Assembly: GCA_026708685.1 (NCBI GenBank)
Contig: JAPOUL010000080.1
Location: 1-46,238 of the forward strand
Source of the DNA: Bacteroidota bacterium
Lineage (GTDB): Bacteria > Bacteroidota > Rhodothermia > Rhodothermales > Bin80
Length of the DNA: 46,238 nt
Direction: 5' to 3'
The position numbers and the translations under genes were made by a program. The notes beneath the pieces are model-generated. The model was not told the origin of the DNA and ran no database searches. It was given only the letters and a program-made list of their open reading frames with translations. Shown here piece after piece: positions 36,726 to 46,233 of the stretch. Each line of letters opens with the position of its first letter. Positions within the stretch are counted from its first letter, which is position 1.

Positions 36726-38112
36726 CCACCTCTAGGAATCCGACCAGAGAAGCAACCAGTGCTTCGGCATAATCAGCCTGCTCTGGCCGCATCAGTACAC
36801 TCCGAAGAATACGAACCTCTTTCTGGTCAATCTCTACTGATGGCATGCGTTCTTGGAGATCACTTGATTGAACCCTAAGAGTGCTCAGAAAAATGGGATT
36901 TTCCGTAGAGGCCATGGAACGTTCAAACAATGCCTGCGATGCTTGATCAATTCCACTAGCGGTTGATGATCCTGTATCTGGAAAGTAACCGACGATGTCA
37001 AGATCCGGTTTTTTCCAACTTTTCAGCGGTGTATCTTCTAATGCTACATGCCATCGCTGAGCTGCTTCAAGACATGATGCCAGTACAGGTCCGAGTCCAG
37101 TATCGGCTAATAGTGGCAAACACTCAAGCGTCAGCCACAATGCACCTGCTGCCGCACCTGCACGAGAACATTCCAGGCTGATTTCGCCCAGATGCAAATC
37201 ATTGCTTGAGAAATAGGTATACGGTGATTCATGGAAATAATGTCGTCCGACCTCTCGGTCCTGATACACAATACAACCGCATCCATAGGGCTGTAGTCCA
37301 TGCTTATGAGGATCCAAAGCGACCGAATCAGCCTCTTTGATTGCATCAAGATTCTTGGATACTTCTGCATCAATGATCTCCGAATGGATCAATAATCTAA
37401 AAAAACCTCCATAGGCAGCATCTACATGAACCCGTGCTCCATAGCGTCTGCATAAAGGAATTGCCTCATCCATAGGATCCACTGCACCCAAGCTCGTTGT
37501 GCCAGCAGTCAGGACAACCGTTCCAACTTTGCTATCCTGAAGAAGATCTTCTAATGCATTCAGATCCATCCGACCTTCAGAATCAGTCTCTACTTTCTCC
37601 ATAGGCACCCCCAATACATGCCCCATGCGTGCATGGGTATAGTGAGCTTCCCTGCTCACAGCGATGGCTTTCTCTGGATGCTCTTCCCGACTTACAAATA
37701 AGGCTTCTAAATTTGCAATCGTTCCACTGGTCGTGAGATGACCCAGTGCAGAATCGGAAAATTCCAACATTCTGGATATCTTCACAATCACCTCCTTTTC
37801 CATATCTGCAGTTGCAGGCCCTCCATCCAGTGCATGATTGTTCGGATTGATCCGCATGGCCGTCACATATCCTAAAATGGCAACTGGATGTGGTGGCTTA
37901 AGCATCTGGCCCGCATAGCGGGGATGGAAAAACGGATAATTATCGGTCAGCCGATTGAGATATTCTTCATACGCCTGACCCAGTGCCTGATGGTCAACCC
38001 TCAAAGAAGGATGTATCTCAAAATCTCCCCAACGATCTTCCCAGATGCGAACACAGCGATCCGCCTCCTTAAGCCAACTTCCCAATGACTGGGCAGCAAC
38101 TGGCTCAATCAT
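36718..38112 (-). CDS. PLP-dependent group II decarboxylase-like protein
   Basis: Fold-type I PLP enzyme of 464 residues related to aromatic-amino-acid or tyrosine decarboxylases. The internal-aldimine lysine is K270 in LDPHKHGLQPYGCG, the pyridine-N aspartate is D231 in VHVDAAYGG, and LTTSGTIANLEAL is the phosphate-binding region. H157 in REAHYTH is the ring-stacking histidine. The amino acid substrate is not obvious from sequence. It sits between lgt and rlmB in a tight run with overlapping ends (4 bases and 8 bases), so its expression is tied to lipoprotein and rRNA functions, which is odd for an amino-acid decarboxylase. Cytosolic. Confidence 0.88.
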   Translation of the reverse strand: MIEPVAAQSLGSWLKEADRCVRIWEDRWGDFEIHPSLRVDHQALGQAYEEYLNRLTDNYPFFHPRYAGQMLKPPHPVAILGYVTAMRINPNNHALDGGPATADMEKEVIVKISRMLEFSDSALGHLTTSGTIANLEALFVSREEHPEKAIAVSREAHYTHARMGHVLGVPMEKVETDSEGRMDLNALEDLLQDSKVGTVVLTAGTTSLGAVDPMDEAIPLCRRYGARVHVDAAYGGFFRLLIHSEIIDAEVSKNLDAIKEADSVALDPHKHGLQPYGCGCIVYQDREVGRHYFHESPYTYFSSNDLHLGEISLECSRAGAAAGALWLTLECLPLLADTGLGPVLASCLEAAQRWHVALEDTPLKSWKKPDLDIVGYFPDTGSSTASGIDQASQALFERSMASTENPIFLSTLRVQSSDLQERMPSVEIDQKEVRILRSVLMRPEQADYAEALVASLVGFLEVDV

Positions 38113-39002
38113 GATGGTCTACGCGTCAAAATCGCCAAGCCAACAATACCCGCCACGATCATCACCACAGAAATCATCTCCGCCTGCGTCACTTGCATCC
38201 CCAATACATCAAACAGATTATTGACACGAATCTGCTCAATCAATAAACGCTCCACCCCAAAAAAGAGGAGCGAAAGAGAAGCCAGCCATCCCGCCTTAAA
38301 TGGATGATCACGCAAACTCCACAGAATCCCAAACAAAATGGATGCCATGACAAACTCGTAGATGGATGTTGGATAGACCCCAGACTCTGGGAGCGTTTCT
38401 CCAAGAATATTGTTGGGGTATGTCTCTCCCCACAGCCAGTCAGGAACAAAGCTTGGCTGCGCATCAGGATTCGCTGGAATCCCCCAGTCTCCGTCTCCCG
38501 CTAGGTGACAACCAATCCTGCCAATCCCGTAGGCCAGCATCACCGTCGGTAAGATGGAATCAACAAAACGAAATAGATTCACCCCCGATTTATGGACATA
38601 CCACATGATCCCCACTGCAGCAAAAAGTAAGCCTCCGTAAAACGTCAGCCCACCCTGTGAAAAGATCATGGCAGCAGGATTGATCATGAAATCTCCCCAA
38701 TTCTCAAGGATATGAAACACCTTAGCACCAACAATACCCCCCACAACTGCTATGACTGTTATGGTTCCCATCAAAGTGGATGGACTCGCCTGAACCGTCT
38801 GCTTTTTTCCATTGGGTTTCTTGGTCGTCACTTGAACGGAATTGAGCACTCCCTTTTTGTAGAGCCTGTCCAGTTCACGACGGGTAAGCCATGCTGCCAT
38901 CAAAAAAGCAGTGGCCATCATGGCACCAAATGAATAAATGGTAATGGAGCTCAACCCCAGAAATTCTATAGGGAGAGGAATTTCAAGAAGACGTGGATAC
39001 AT
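38109..39002 (-). CDS. lgt: Prolipoprotein diacylglyceryl transferase
   Basis: Integral membrane enzyme of 297 residues. It transfers diacylglycerol to the lipobox cysteine, the first step of lipoprotein maturation, and would serve the several lipoproteins in this window. Six to seven hydrophobic segments are visible, with the signature GRIGCHLAGDGDWG, the GDGDWG variant known from Bacteroidota-type Lgt. A charged loop after residue 45 (RRELDRLYKKGVLNSVQVTT) is longer than usual. Its start lies inside hisS by 20 bases and its stop overlaps the decarboxylase start (ATGA), supporting co-transcription. Confidence 0.93.
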   Translation of the reverse strand: MYPRLLEIPLPIEFLGLSSITIYSFGAMMATAFLMAAWLTRRELDRLYKKGVLNSVQVTTKKPNGKKQTVQASPSTLMGTITVIAVVGGIVGAKVFHILENWGDFMINPAAMIFSQGGLTFYGGLLFAAVGIMWYVHKSGVNLFRFVDSILPTVMLAYGIGRIGCHLAGDGDWGIPANPDAQPSFVPDWLWGETYPNNILGETLPESGVYPTSIYEFVMASILFGILWSLRDHPFKAGWLASLSLLFFGVERLLIEQIRVNNLFDVLGMQVTQAEMISVVMIVAGIVGLAILTRRPS

Positions 39003-40290
39003 GTGACAGTAATTCTGTGATTCGCTTTACGATGTGGATCAAATCAACACTCTCCTCTTCACTAGTGTTCATATCCTTGACAATCGCTGTTTCATTGATG
39101 ATTTCCTGGTCTCCCAGGAGGATGGTATATCTGGCCTTGTGGTGATTGGCAAGACGCATCTGAGCTTTCAGCGATCGATTGCCCAACTCCATTCCCACTC
39201 GAAAACGAGATCTGCGCAGTTGAGTTGCAACATGAAAAGCGGCTGCATGTGCAGATTCGCCAATGGCAATGACCCAAATTTCAAAGGTGAAGGGTCCACA
39301 GGGAAGATCCTCTTCACAATCATTGAGGGCAAGAATCAAGCGCTCCATTCCAGCGGCAAAACCCACTGCACCAATCGGGTGCTTCGCACCTATTTCTGGA
39401 GCAAGTAGATCATATCTCCCCCCACCGGCCAATGCGTTCTGGGCACCAATTCCATCCACCTCCAGTTCAAATGCAGTATGGCAATAATAATCAAGCCCCC
39501 GAACCAGCATTGGATCTTCAATAAATGGAATGTTTACCGCTGTCAGGAACCCTTTGACCAATTCATAATTGTCCAGACTGTCTTTACTGATGTACTCTGA
39601 GATCAGAGGGGCATGTTCAAGAATCGTCTGTTCAGCCTCAATTTTGGTATCCAAGATACGGAGCGGATTCCGTGATAGACGGTCTTGACTGGTCTGAGAC
39701 AGTTTTTCCTTGAACGGTGTCAGATAGTTGACCAAGGCATCACGATAGCGTGATCTGGCATCCGAATCACCAAGTGTATTGATCCGAAGCCTCTGATTGG
39801 AAATGCCAAACAACTCAAAAATCTCTGACATCAGTGTCATGATTTCTGCATCTGCCCTTGGGTCGTCCGTACCTATGATTTCTGCTCCAAACTGATGGAA
39901 CTGCCGATATCGCCCTTTTTGGGGGCGTTCAGCCCTGAAACAGGGACCCATATAAAAGTACCGCTGAACCCCTGGCTTTTGATGTAAATGATGCTGGATA
40001 TAGGACCGCATGATGGGGGCAGTCATTTCAGGGCGTAACACATAACTGTGACGGCCTCGCTCTAGGGTAAACATCTCCTTGGATACAATATCGGTGTTCT
40101 GTCCTACCCCTCTGGCAATCAGACTGGTATACTCAAGGATTGGCGTTCGGATCTCTGAATACCCGTAACGATGCATGACTTCACGTATCTTTGATTCGAG
40201 AAAGCTCCACACCTCTGACCGTTCAACGGGGCGAACTGCCTCTGGATATAGATCCATCGCCCCCTCAATGCTTTTGGTTAAGTTCTTCAC
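38983..40290 (-). CDS. hisS: Histidyl-tRNA synthetase
   Basis: Class II aminoacyl-tRNA synthetase of 435 residues. Conserved blocks: YGYSEIRTPILEYTSL, motif 2 YFYMGPCFRAERPQKGRYRQF with HQFGAEIIG, the histidine-binding LVRGLDYYCHTAFE, and GGRYDLLAPEIG in the active site. The C-terminal anticodon-binding domain follows. It begins with GTG; the KSIEGAMDLYP lead aligns with the family start, so the later ATG at 40257 would cut into the enzyme. It has 18 bases to rluD upstream and overlaps lgt downstream. Confidence 0.96.
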   Translation of the reverse strand: MKNLTKSIEGAMDLYPEAVRPVERSEVWSFLESKIREVMHRYGYSEIRTPILEYTSLIARGVGQNTDIVSKEMFTLERGRHSYVLRPEMTAPIMRSYIQHHLHQKPGVQRYFYMGPCFRAERPQKGRYRQFHQFGAEIIGTDDPRADAEIMTLMSEIFELFGISNQRLRINTLGDSDARSRYRDALVNYLTPFKEKLSQTSQDRLSRNPLRILDTKIEAEQTILEHAPLISEYISKDSLDNYELVKGFLTAVNIPFIEDPMLVRGLDYYCHTAFELEVDGIGAQNALAGGGRYDLLAPEIGAKHPIGAVGFAAGMERLILALNDCEEDLPCGPFTFEIWVIAIGESAHAAAFHVATQLRRSRFRVGMELGNRSLKAQMRLANHHKARYTILLGDQEIINETAIVKDMNTSEEESVDLIHIVKRITELLSHVSTSS

Positions 40291-40308
40291 GAAACTATGC
40301 GTTAAACG

Positions 40309-41283
40309 TTATCTGTACGCAGAATCTTTCTGCAGTTGTTCGACTGTCCATACCATATCTTCTGGCATCTCAGCTGTAAATTCCATGAAGCTACCCGTAT
40401 CCGGGTGAAGAAAACCGAGTGATTGAGCATGGAGGGCCTGGCGGTCTAAGACATCAAAGATATTGGAATAGAACGCTTTTCGGTTCCGAGTCACTGAACC
40501 ATAACGAATGATGGTTCCTCCATACGCCGAATCTCCGATCAAGGGATGTCCTATAGATTGGAGATGAACCCGGATCTGATGGGTTCGCCCAGTACTCAGC
40601 TCAAAACGCATGAGGGTTGCTGGTCCCAGTATTTCATGGGTTTCATATCGTGTCACAGCGGGTTTGCCATCAGGACGTACGCACATGATGATTCGGTTAC
40701 GGGATGATCTTCCGATTGGGGCATCAATCGTACCAGATCGGGGCTCAGGAATCCCCCAAACAATTCCAACATACTGTCTTCTGACTGTTCGTGCCTCAAA
40801 CTGAGATTGCAGGGCACGGTGAGCGACATCATTTTTGGCAACTACCAGTAACCCCGTGGTATCCATATCTAGTCGATGAACGATCCCAGGGCGAAAAGGC
40901 TCATCTGTAGCGTGAGGCAGATGCTCCGGTACATGATGCAATAGTGCATTCACCAGTGTTCCCTTCGTCCGTCCTGCACCTGGGTGAACTGGCATTTTGG
41001 CCGCTTTGTTGACAACCAAGAGACTCTCATCTTCATGCACGATATCCAACGGAATTGCTTGAGGTATGAGATCCAGAGGCTCCACAGTAGGTACCTCCCA
41101 GTGAATGACTGCGTTCGGTTTAACTGCATGAGAGGGTTTTAAGATCACCTCATCATCAACGGTCACATGCCCCGATCGAATCATTTTCTGTGCTTGACTT
41201 CGGGATCCTATAGAGTCTACCATCGCCAATGTCACATCAAGGCGCTGCTCCGTTTCTGCAATCAAGGTTGTTTCATCCATCAT
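40309..41283 (-). CDS. rluD: 23S rRNA pseudouridine synthase, RluD-type
   Basis: RluA-family pseudouridine synthase of 324 residues with an N-terminal S4 RNA-binding domain (RSQAQKMIRSGHVTVDDEVI) followed by the catalytic domain. The catalytic aspartate is D139 in HRLDMDTTGLLVVAK. RTHQIRVHLQSIGHPLIGD is also typical. RluD-type enzymes modify U1911/U1915/U1917 of helix 69; the S4 plus length points to RluD but other RluA members are possible. It begins one base after the obgE stop; two ATGs (41283, 41280) are possible. Confidence 0.92.
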   Translation of the reverse strand: MMDETTLIAETEQRLDVTLAMVDSIGSRSQAQKMIRSGHVTVDDEVILKPSHAVKPNAVIHWEVPTVEPLDLIPQAIPLDIVHEDESLLVVNKAAKMPVHPGAGRTKGTLVNALLHHVPEHLPHATDEPFRPGIVHRLDMDTTGLLVVAKNDVAHRALQSQFEARTVRRQYVGIVWGIPEPRSGTIDAPIGRSSRNRIIMCVRPDGKPAVTRYETHEILGPATLMRFELSTGRTHQIRVHLQSIGHPLIGDSAYGGTIIRYGSVTRNRKAFYSNIFDVLDRQALHAQSLGFLHPDTGSFMEFTAEMPEDMVWTVEQLQKDSAYR

Positions 41284-41284
41284 C

Positions 41285-42298
41285 CTATGATCCTGAGTCC
41301 AGTTCGTTTTGAATACACTTCCATAGACTCCTTTTGAGGCTATCTAGTCCGAAGCCTGCTGCTGCACTGATCAGAAATACTTGCTCCTGAGAACCAAATC
41401 TTTCCCGTGCCTGATGCAGAAAGCCTGCGTGGTCATCACTGGGAAGCAGATCTGATTTTGATAGGGCAACCAGTCGCTGCTTCTGACAAAGTTTGGGATC
41501 ATAGCATTCCAACTCATGAAGAAGGTGCTTGAATTCATCTACATCATCATCCGATGTGACGGGAATCAAAAAAAGAAGCACAGCATTACGTTCAATATGT
41601 CTGAGAAAACGCAGTCCTAGTCCTTTTCCCTGACTGGCCCCTTCAATAATGCCGGGAATATCGGCTATGACAAACGACTGGTACTCATCAACCCGAACCA
41701 CTCCGGGAGACGGAGTCAGCGTCGTGAATGGATAATCTGCTATCTTGGGACGAGCGGCAGATACCGATGCCACCAGTGTGCTCTTCCCCACATTTGGAAA
41801 TCCCACCAAGCCCACATCTGCTAGCATCTTCAGTTCCAGCTGAACTTTTCTCTCTGCACCGGGCTCACCCGGCTGTGCGTATCGTGGTACCTGATGGGTC
41901 GCAGATTTAAAAAACGAGTTCCCTTTGCCACCACGCCCCCCCTTTACGAGTATAAGTTGGTCACCGTGATGAACAACTTCGCCTAGGATTTTTCCACTCT
42001 CACTCAGTTTTGCAATGGTGCCACAGGGCACCCGTATCATCAGATCTTTACCATCCTTGCCCGATCGATGATTTCCCTGACCTCCCTCCCCTCTGCTTGC
42101 TCTCTGATGTGGATTGTATCTCAAATCCAGAAGTGTGTAGAGATGTTGATCAGCTTCAAGAATCACGGATCCTCCTTTGCCCCCATCTCCACCTGCTGGA
42201 CCACCTTTGGGGACATATTTTTCCCGCCGAAAAGCCACACTACCTGGCCCTCCATGTCCACTTTTTGCGTAAATTGTAACCTGATCAATAAATCGCAT
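41285..42298 (-). CDS. obgE: Obg GTPase
   Basis: Ribosome-associated GTPase of 337 residues. The glycine-rich Obg domain is at the start (DQVTIYAKSGHGGPGSVAFR, then EKYVPKGGPAGGDGGKGG). The G domain has GFPNVGKST, DIPGIIEGASQGKGLG and the G4 motif LSKSDLL. There is no extended C-terminal tail, as in many Obg proteins. The start is the ATG at 42298; the codon before it is TTG. It heads the minus-strand housekeeping run and is divergent from rnhA with 11 bases between starts, so the promoter of each must lie inside the other's coding region or 5' end. Confidence 0.96.
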   Translation of the reverse strand: MRFIDQVTIYAKSGHGGPGSVAFRREKYVPKGGPAGGDGGKGGSVILEADQHLYTLLDLRYNPHQRASRGEGGQGNHRSGKDGKDLMIRVPCGTIAKLSESGKILGEVVHHGDQLILVKGGRGGKGNSFFKSATHQVPRYAQPGEPGAERKVQLELKMLADVGLVGFPNVGKSTLVASVSAARPKIADYPFTTLTPSPGVVRVDEYQSFVIADIPGIIEGASQGKGLGLRFLRHIERNAVLLFLIPVTSDDDVDEFKHLLHELECYDPKLCQKQRLVALSKSDLLPSDDHAGFLHQARERFGSQEQVFLISAAAGFGLDSLKRSLWKCIQNELDSGS

Positions 42299-42309
42299 CA
42301 ATCGTTTGG

Positions 42310-42759
42310 ATGAAGGAAGTGACGATCTACACCGATGGAAGTTGTGAGGGAAATCCTGGTCGAGGGGGATGGGCTGCGATTCTACAATACAACAACACTG
42401 AACGAGTTCTATCGGGGGCAGAGCCGGATACGACTAACAACCGGATGGAACTCACCGCTGCTCTGAACGCCCTCAGGGCATTGAAAATGCCATGCTGTGT
42501 GAAACTTCATACCGACAGTCAGTATCTTAAACGTGCTTTCACGGATTGCTGGATTCGTACATGGCAAGCCAATGGGTGGATGACCTCAAAACGCCAGCCA
42601 GTGAAAAACCAGGACCTCTGGAAAGAGCTGTGGGAGCTCATCCACATTCACGATGTTGAATGGATTAAAGTTAAAGCACACGCCAATAACCAGCTGAACA
42701 ACCGCGTAGACAAGATTGCCGTCAAGGCTCGAAATCGCATACCGGACATTGAAACATAA
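42310..42759 (+). CDS. rnhA: Ribonuclease HI
   Basis: RNase HI of 149 residues, which cuts the RNA strand of RNA-DNA hybrids during replication and R-loop removal. All four metal-binding acids are present: D9 (YTDGSC), E47 (NRMELTA), D69 (HTDSQYL) and D134 (NRVDKIA). One aspect differs from common sequences: KAHANNQLNNRVD replaces KGHAGHxxNExAD, so the conserved histidine of the handle region is changed to N at one position. Divergent from obgE. Confidence 0.95.
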   Translation: MKEVTIYTDGSCEGNPGRGGWAAILQYNNTERVLSGAEPDTTNNRMELTAALNALRALKMPCCVKLHTDSQYLKRAFTDCWIRTWQANGWMTSKRQPVKNQDLWKELWELIHIHDVEWIKVKAHANNQLNNRVDKIAVKARNRIPDIET

Positions 42760-42761
42760 TG

Positions 42762-42775
42762 TATACGCACGTATA
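42762..42775. repeat. Short inverted repeat before the DUF5916 gene
   Basis: TATACG and CGTATA separated by two bases, 13 bases before the start of the next gene. It could be an operator for the DUF5916 gene; it is too short and has no T-run for a terminator. Confidence 0.25.
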
Positions 42776-42788
42776 GGATATTTTATCC

Positions 42789-45287
42789 ATGCTCATTTTT
42801 CTGTTCCACTTCTTGACTGGCCTACTCTTCGTTAGTGTGCTCCCCTGCCCTGATGACTGTACCCTCTCGGCATCTTATGTCTCAGAGGATATCCAAGTTG
42901 ATGGTCTCTTGAACGAACAGGCATGGATTGACGCAGCGGTTGCGACGGGCTTTACTCAATTCTCTCCTGATGAGGGTGGTCTTGCGACACAACAAACCGA
43001 AGTTCGTATTCTCTATGGGAAAAGTCAGGTTTTTATCAGTGCTTTTCTGAAAGACGATGAACCTGAATCCATCCGTCGGACTCTGGGCCGACGTGATGAA
43101 TTTAATCAGGCAGACTGGTTTATTGCATCCATTGATTCCTACTTTGATCGAAAAACTGCCTATAATTTTGCTGTCAATGCCGCAGGTGTGCAGGCAGATG
43201 GAATCTATACGGGAATCCGCCGTACCGGTGGGGGAGCTGGATTTGACTTTGATACGTCATGGGATGCGGTGTGGGAAAGTGCGGTTCGTCGCACACCCGA
43301 AGGATGGACAGTGGAAATGCGTATCCCCTTCACCATGCTCCGATTTTCTGATTCGGCCAATCAACGCTGGGGGATTAACTTTCGACGCGTGATTCCCCGA
43401 CTGGGTGAAATCAGTGACTGGGTTCTCATCCCCCGTGCTGAGCGAAGTAGCGGTACAGTCGCCCAGTATGGAATCCTTGAAGGAATTGAAGAGATTCGGC
43501 CGAGACGTAATGTTCAGGTTTCTCCTTACACCGTAGGAAATGCTACCCGTGATGGAGAGGAATCTTCTTCCTCTTTTACCGCCGATGTTGGAGCGGATCT
43601 TAAGGTTGGGCTCTCTTCTAATGTGACCTTGGATGCGACCATCAATCCTGACTTCGGGCAAGTGGAGGCGGACCCAGCTGAATTGAATCTGACCGCCTTT
43701 GAAACGTTTTTTCCAGAGAAACGCCCATTCTTTACCGAAGGTGTCGCGGTCTTCAACTTCAATGTCGTACGTGGAGGTTCACTACTCTATACAAGGCGTG
43801 TCGGGTCCCAGGCTGGCGTTCTGGGAGCGGCTAAACTATCGGGTCGCACATCAAAAGGATTGGACTTTGGAGCATTCGGAGCCTCTACGGGTGAGAATTT
43901 CAATCCAGAAAATACGTATGGTGTCGCACGAGTGCGTCAACGAATTGGTGAACTTTCCAATCTTGGTGGAATTGCGACATTCTATAACAGTATTGATGGA
44001 ATCCTGAGTTATACGGGGGGAACCGATTGGGATCTCCGTTTTCTGAATAATCAGTACAGTTTTAACGGTCAGATCAGTGGAACGCACCGTACTGAGGATG
44101 GTGATCCTGAGCAGGGATTTGCGTTCACGGCAGGTATCGATCGTCAGCGCAATATTTGGAATTTCTCAACTGACTTGGCCGTCATTAGTGATGGTTATAA
44201 CCCAAATGATATTGGACGACTACGACAAAATAACTATGTCAATATTTCTGGGGGAGTATCTCACCAAATTAATGGGGGTGCACCTTTTGGACCTTTCCGC
44301 CGCGCTTCTGCATTTTTATTTGCTGGTGGTGGATTTTCCTATGATCAGCGACTACATAACGGTTTTGGACTCTTTTTATTTTCTGACTGGTCCTTGCGGG
44401 GGTATCAGGAAATTGAATTGAATCTCTTCACCGACTATATCTTTGGAGGATACAATGAATTTGAGACCCGGGGGTTAGATGCACGTGCCCGTCCTCTACA
44501 AATGGAATTTGATCTTGAATTTCGAACTGATACCCGACGTAAATGGGTTTTTGAACCATCCTTGGAAGGTATGTTGTATGCCGATGGAGGAGTCAGTTTA
44601 GCCCCCGAATTGGAACTTCAATGGTCAGCCACTCCTAAACTCAATCTTTCCATTGAGGCCACCATTAGCCAAGAGCAAAACACCAAGGAGTGGGCAGCGA
44701 ATGAATCATTGTCGTATGTAGGTAACACTCTGCAAATTGGCACCGAAAGCAATGAAGATCCATCAGACACTGAATTTTGGCATTCCATTGGCAATCGGCC
44801 TGATCTAGACCGAATCTTCGCGATGCGTGGTTCTTGGGAGGATGGTCAAAATTACTATGTCCCCATCTTTGGTAAACGCAACACCCGAGCTGCTGATATC
44901 ACCTTTCGGGCTGGTCTCACGCTCTCGCCCAGCCTTTCAATCCAGTTTTATGGACAGCTGTTTGCCGCTCGTGGCCAATACACCAACTTTGAAGTCCTTC
45001 AGGATCGAGATACGCTGGTTCCCGTATCATCTTGGCCGAAACACTATGATTTTGCGTTCAGCAGATTCCAGACCAATACAGTGGCTCGGTGGGAGTATCG
45101 CCCTGGATCGGTGCTTTATGTCGTATGGTCGCAATCTCGCTCATCGGACGATGATGACCCTGGCCTTTTGAATATGGGAGTACCTTCGCCTTTTGACCAA
45201 TCTACATCAAGGCAGTTACGCGACACCTTTGACCTACCAGCGACCAATGTACTCCTGATTAAGTTGAGTTATAAGTTTCTCAACTAA
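42789..45287 (+). CDS. DUF5916 outer-membrane barrel protein
   Basis: Exported protein of 832 residues. The signal peptide is at the start (LIFLFHFLTGLLFVSV). Residues of about 35-220 form a carbohydrate-binding-like beta-sandwich (IQVDGLLNEQAWIDAAVATGF, YFDRKTAYNFAVNAAGVQ, WTVEMRIPFTMLRFSD). The rest is the DUF5916 region (RRNVQVSPYTVG, LDATINPDFGQVEADPAELN, AFETFFPEKRPFFTEG), followed by barrel strands to the C-terminus, which ends LLIKLSYKFLN. The family is common in Bacteroidota and related bacteria, has no known function, and is often encoded beside peptidases or TonB genes. It is 29 bases after rnhA but probably has its own promoter. Confidence 0.88.
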   Translation: MLIFLFHFLTGLLFVSVLPCPDDCTLSASYVSEDIQVDGLLNEQAWIDAAVATGFTQFSPDEGGLATQQTEVRILYGKSQVFISAFLKDDEPESIRRTLGRRDEFNQADWFIASIDSYFDRKTAYNFAVNAAGVQADGIYTGIRRTGGGAGFDFDTSWDAVWESAVRRTPEGWTVEMRIPFTMLRFSDSANQRWGINFRRVIPRLGEISDWVLIPRAERSSGTVAQYGILEGIEEIRPRRNVQVSPYTVGNATRDGEESSSSFTADVGADLKVGLSSNVTLDATINPDFGQVEADPAELNLTAFETFFPEKRPFFTEGVAVFNFNVVRGGSLLYTRRVGSQAGVLGAAKLSGRTSKGLDFGAFGASTGENFNPENTYGVARVRQRIGELSNLGGIATFYNSIDGILSYTGGTDWDLRFLNNQYSFNGQISGTHRTEDGDPEQGFAFTAGIDRQRNIWNFSTDLAVISDGYNPNDIGRLRQNNYVNISGGVSHQINGGAPFGPFRRASAFLFAGGGFSYDQRLHNGFGLFLFSDWSLRGYQEIELNLFTDYIFGGYNEFETRGLDARARPLQMEFDLEFRTDTRRKWVFEPSLEGMLYADGGVSLAPELELQWSATPKLNLSIEATISQEQNTKEWAANESLSYVGNTLQIGTESNEDPSDTEFWHSIGNRPDLDRIFAMRGSWEDGQNYYVPIFGKRNTRAADITFRAGLTLSPSLSIQFYGQLFAARGQYTNFEVLQDRDTLVPVSSWPKHYDFAFSRFQTNTVARWEYRPGSVLYVVWSQSRSSDDDDPGLLNMGVPSPFDQSTSRQLRDTFDLPATNVLLIKLSYKFLN

Positions 45288-45588
45288 TCAAAAATTTTCA
45301 GCAGTAAGCGACTTTGTCTGAAAGAATCTTTAAGTCATGGCCTCCATGCTTGATTAATTTCTGGAGATATGACTATCTTTCTCGGACTCTAATCATACAA
45401 CTGGCTCTCTTTCAAGGTCAATTACTCCACTTTTAATTGACACTATGAACGATTCCTGATCATTCTAAATTCAACTGTGAATTCAACTTTCAGAAGAAAT
45501 GTAATCTACATTTATTGCAATACATGAATTCGTGAAAATCATGCATACCCGTAATGGTTGCCAGATCAAATCAATGAGTCAACTACCC
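45288..45588. other. Intergenic region between convergent genes
   Basis: About 300 bases between the ends of the DUF5916 gene and the PD-(D/E)XK-like gene, which converge here. No terminator with a T-run and no other feature was recognised. Confidence 0.4.
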
Positions 45589-46233
45589 TTACTTCTGCAT
45601 TTCGTCCGGCTGACTCACATCAATCACAACGATATTGATTTTATTCCTAAGTATCGGATCTACCTGATTTTTAAGTTGATTTTTCAATTTTTCTGGATCG
45701 TTCCCTATGCCTCTGATCATATGAGTACCAAACCAGAGCACTAAGTAAATTCCATGACCATCAGATTCTGGGGATCGGGTATATTTTGGTACAAGTTGTT
45801 CTGAAATCCCTTGCCATATGCGATGATCATCATTTTTTTTGATTTCTATTGGAATTGCAAGATCAGAGCCATACGATATACGAATATCAGCCCTTTTTTC
45901 ATCAGCATATTGCCCCTCTGGTTCTCCACTGACTTGGTAGTTTTTAAGGTATGGATTCATATGTGACAAAAGCACATCACGGCAATCGTTTTCGTGCTGA
46001 GGTTTAGTGAACTTATTCGTTTCAGAATCTCGGCACCAATACTGCCTCCATTCATTGGTTGATCCGTGACGAATACGATACCCTAACTCATGTAGAACAT
46101 CTGTCGTTAGAGCCAGAAGATCAGCTGCATTTGCTGGGGGGCCACCTTGGAGAGACTGCTGAACTTCTTCCAAGCTAAGATCCGGTCGATTGGCTATGCG
46201 GCGATTTCTATTCCATTCCTGCTGAGAACGCAT
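45589..46233 (-). CDS. C-terminal part of a protein with PD-(D/E)XK-like motif (cut by window edge)
   Basis: The frame is still open at the window edge, so the ATG at 46233 may be internal and the protein larger than the 214 residues seen. The visible part carries RADIRISYG, then a short gap and IPIEIKKNDDHRIW, giving D-x(10-12)-E-x-K as in PD-(D/E)XK nucleases, then QLVPKYTRSPESDGHGIYLVLWFG. Similar tails close large P-loop or NACHT-type proteins that are often annotated as defence ATPases or restriction-like enzymes; I infer the same here without seeing the upstream part. The early segment (NRPDLSLEEVQQSLQGGPPANAADLLALTTDVLHEL) is probably a helical domain before the nuclease. Confidence 0.55.
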   Translation of the reverse strand: MRSQQEWNRNRRIANRPDLSLEEVQQSLQGGPPANAADLLALTTDVLHELGYRIRHGSTNEWRQYWCRDSETNKFTKPQHENDCRDVLLSHMNPYLKNYQVSGEPEGQYADEKRADIRISYGSDLAIPIEIKKNDDHRIWQGISEQLVPKYTRSPESDGHGIYLVLWFGTHMIRGIGNDPEKLKNQLKNQVDPILRNKINIVVIDVSQPDEMQK

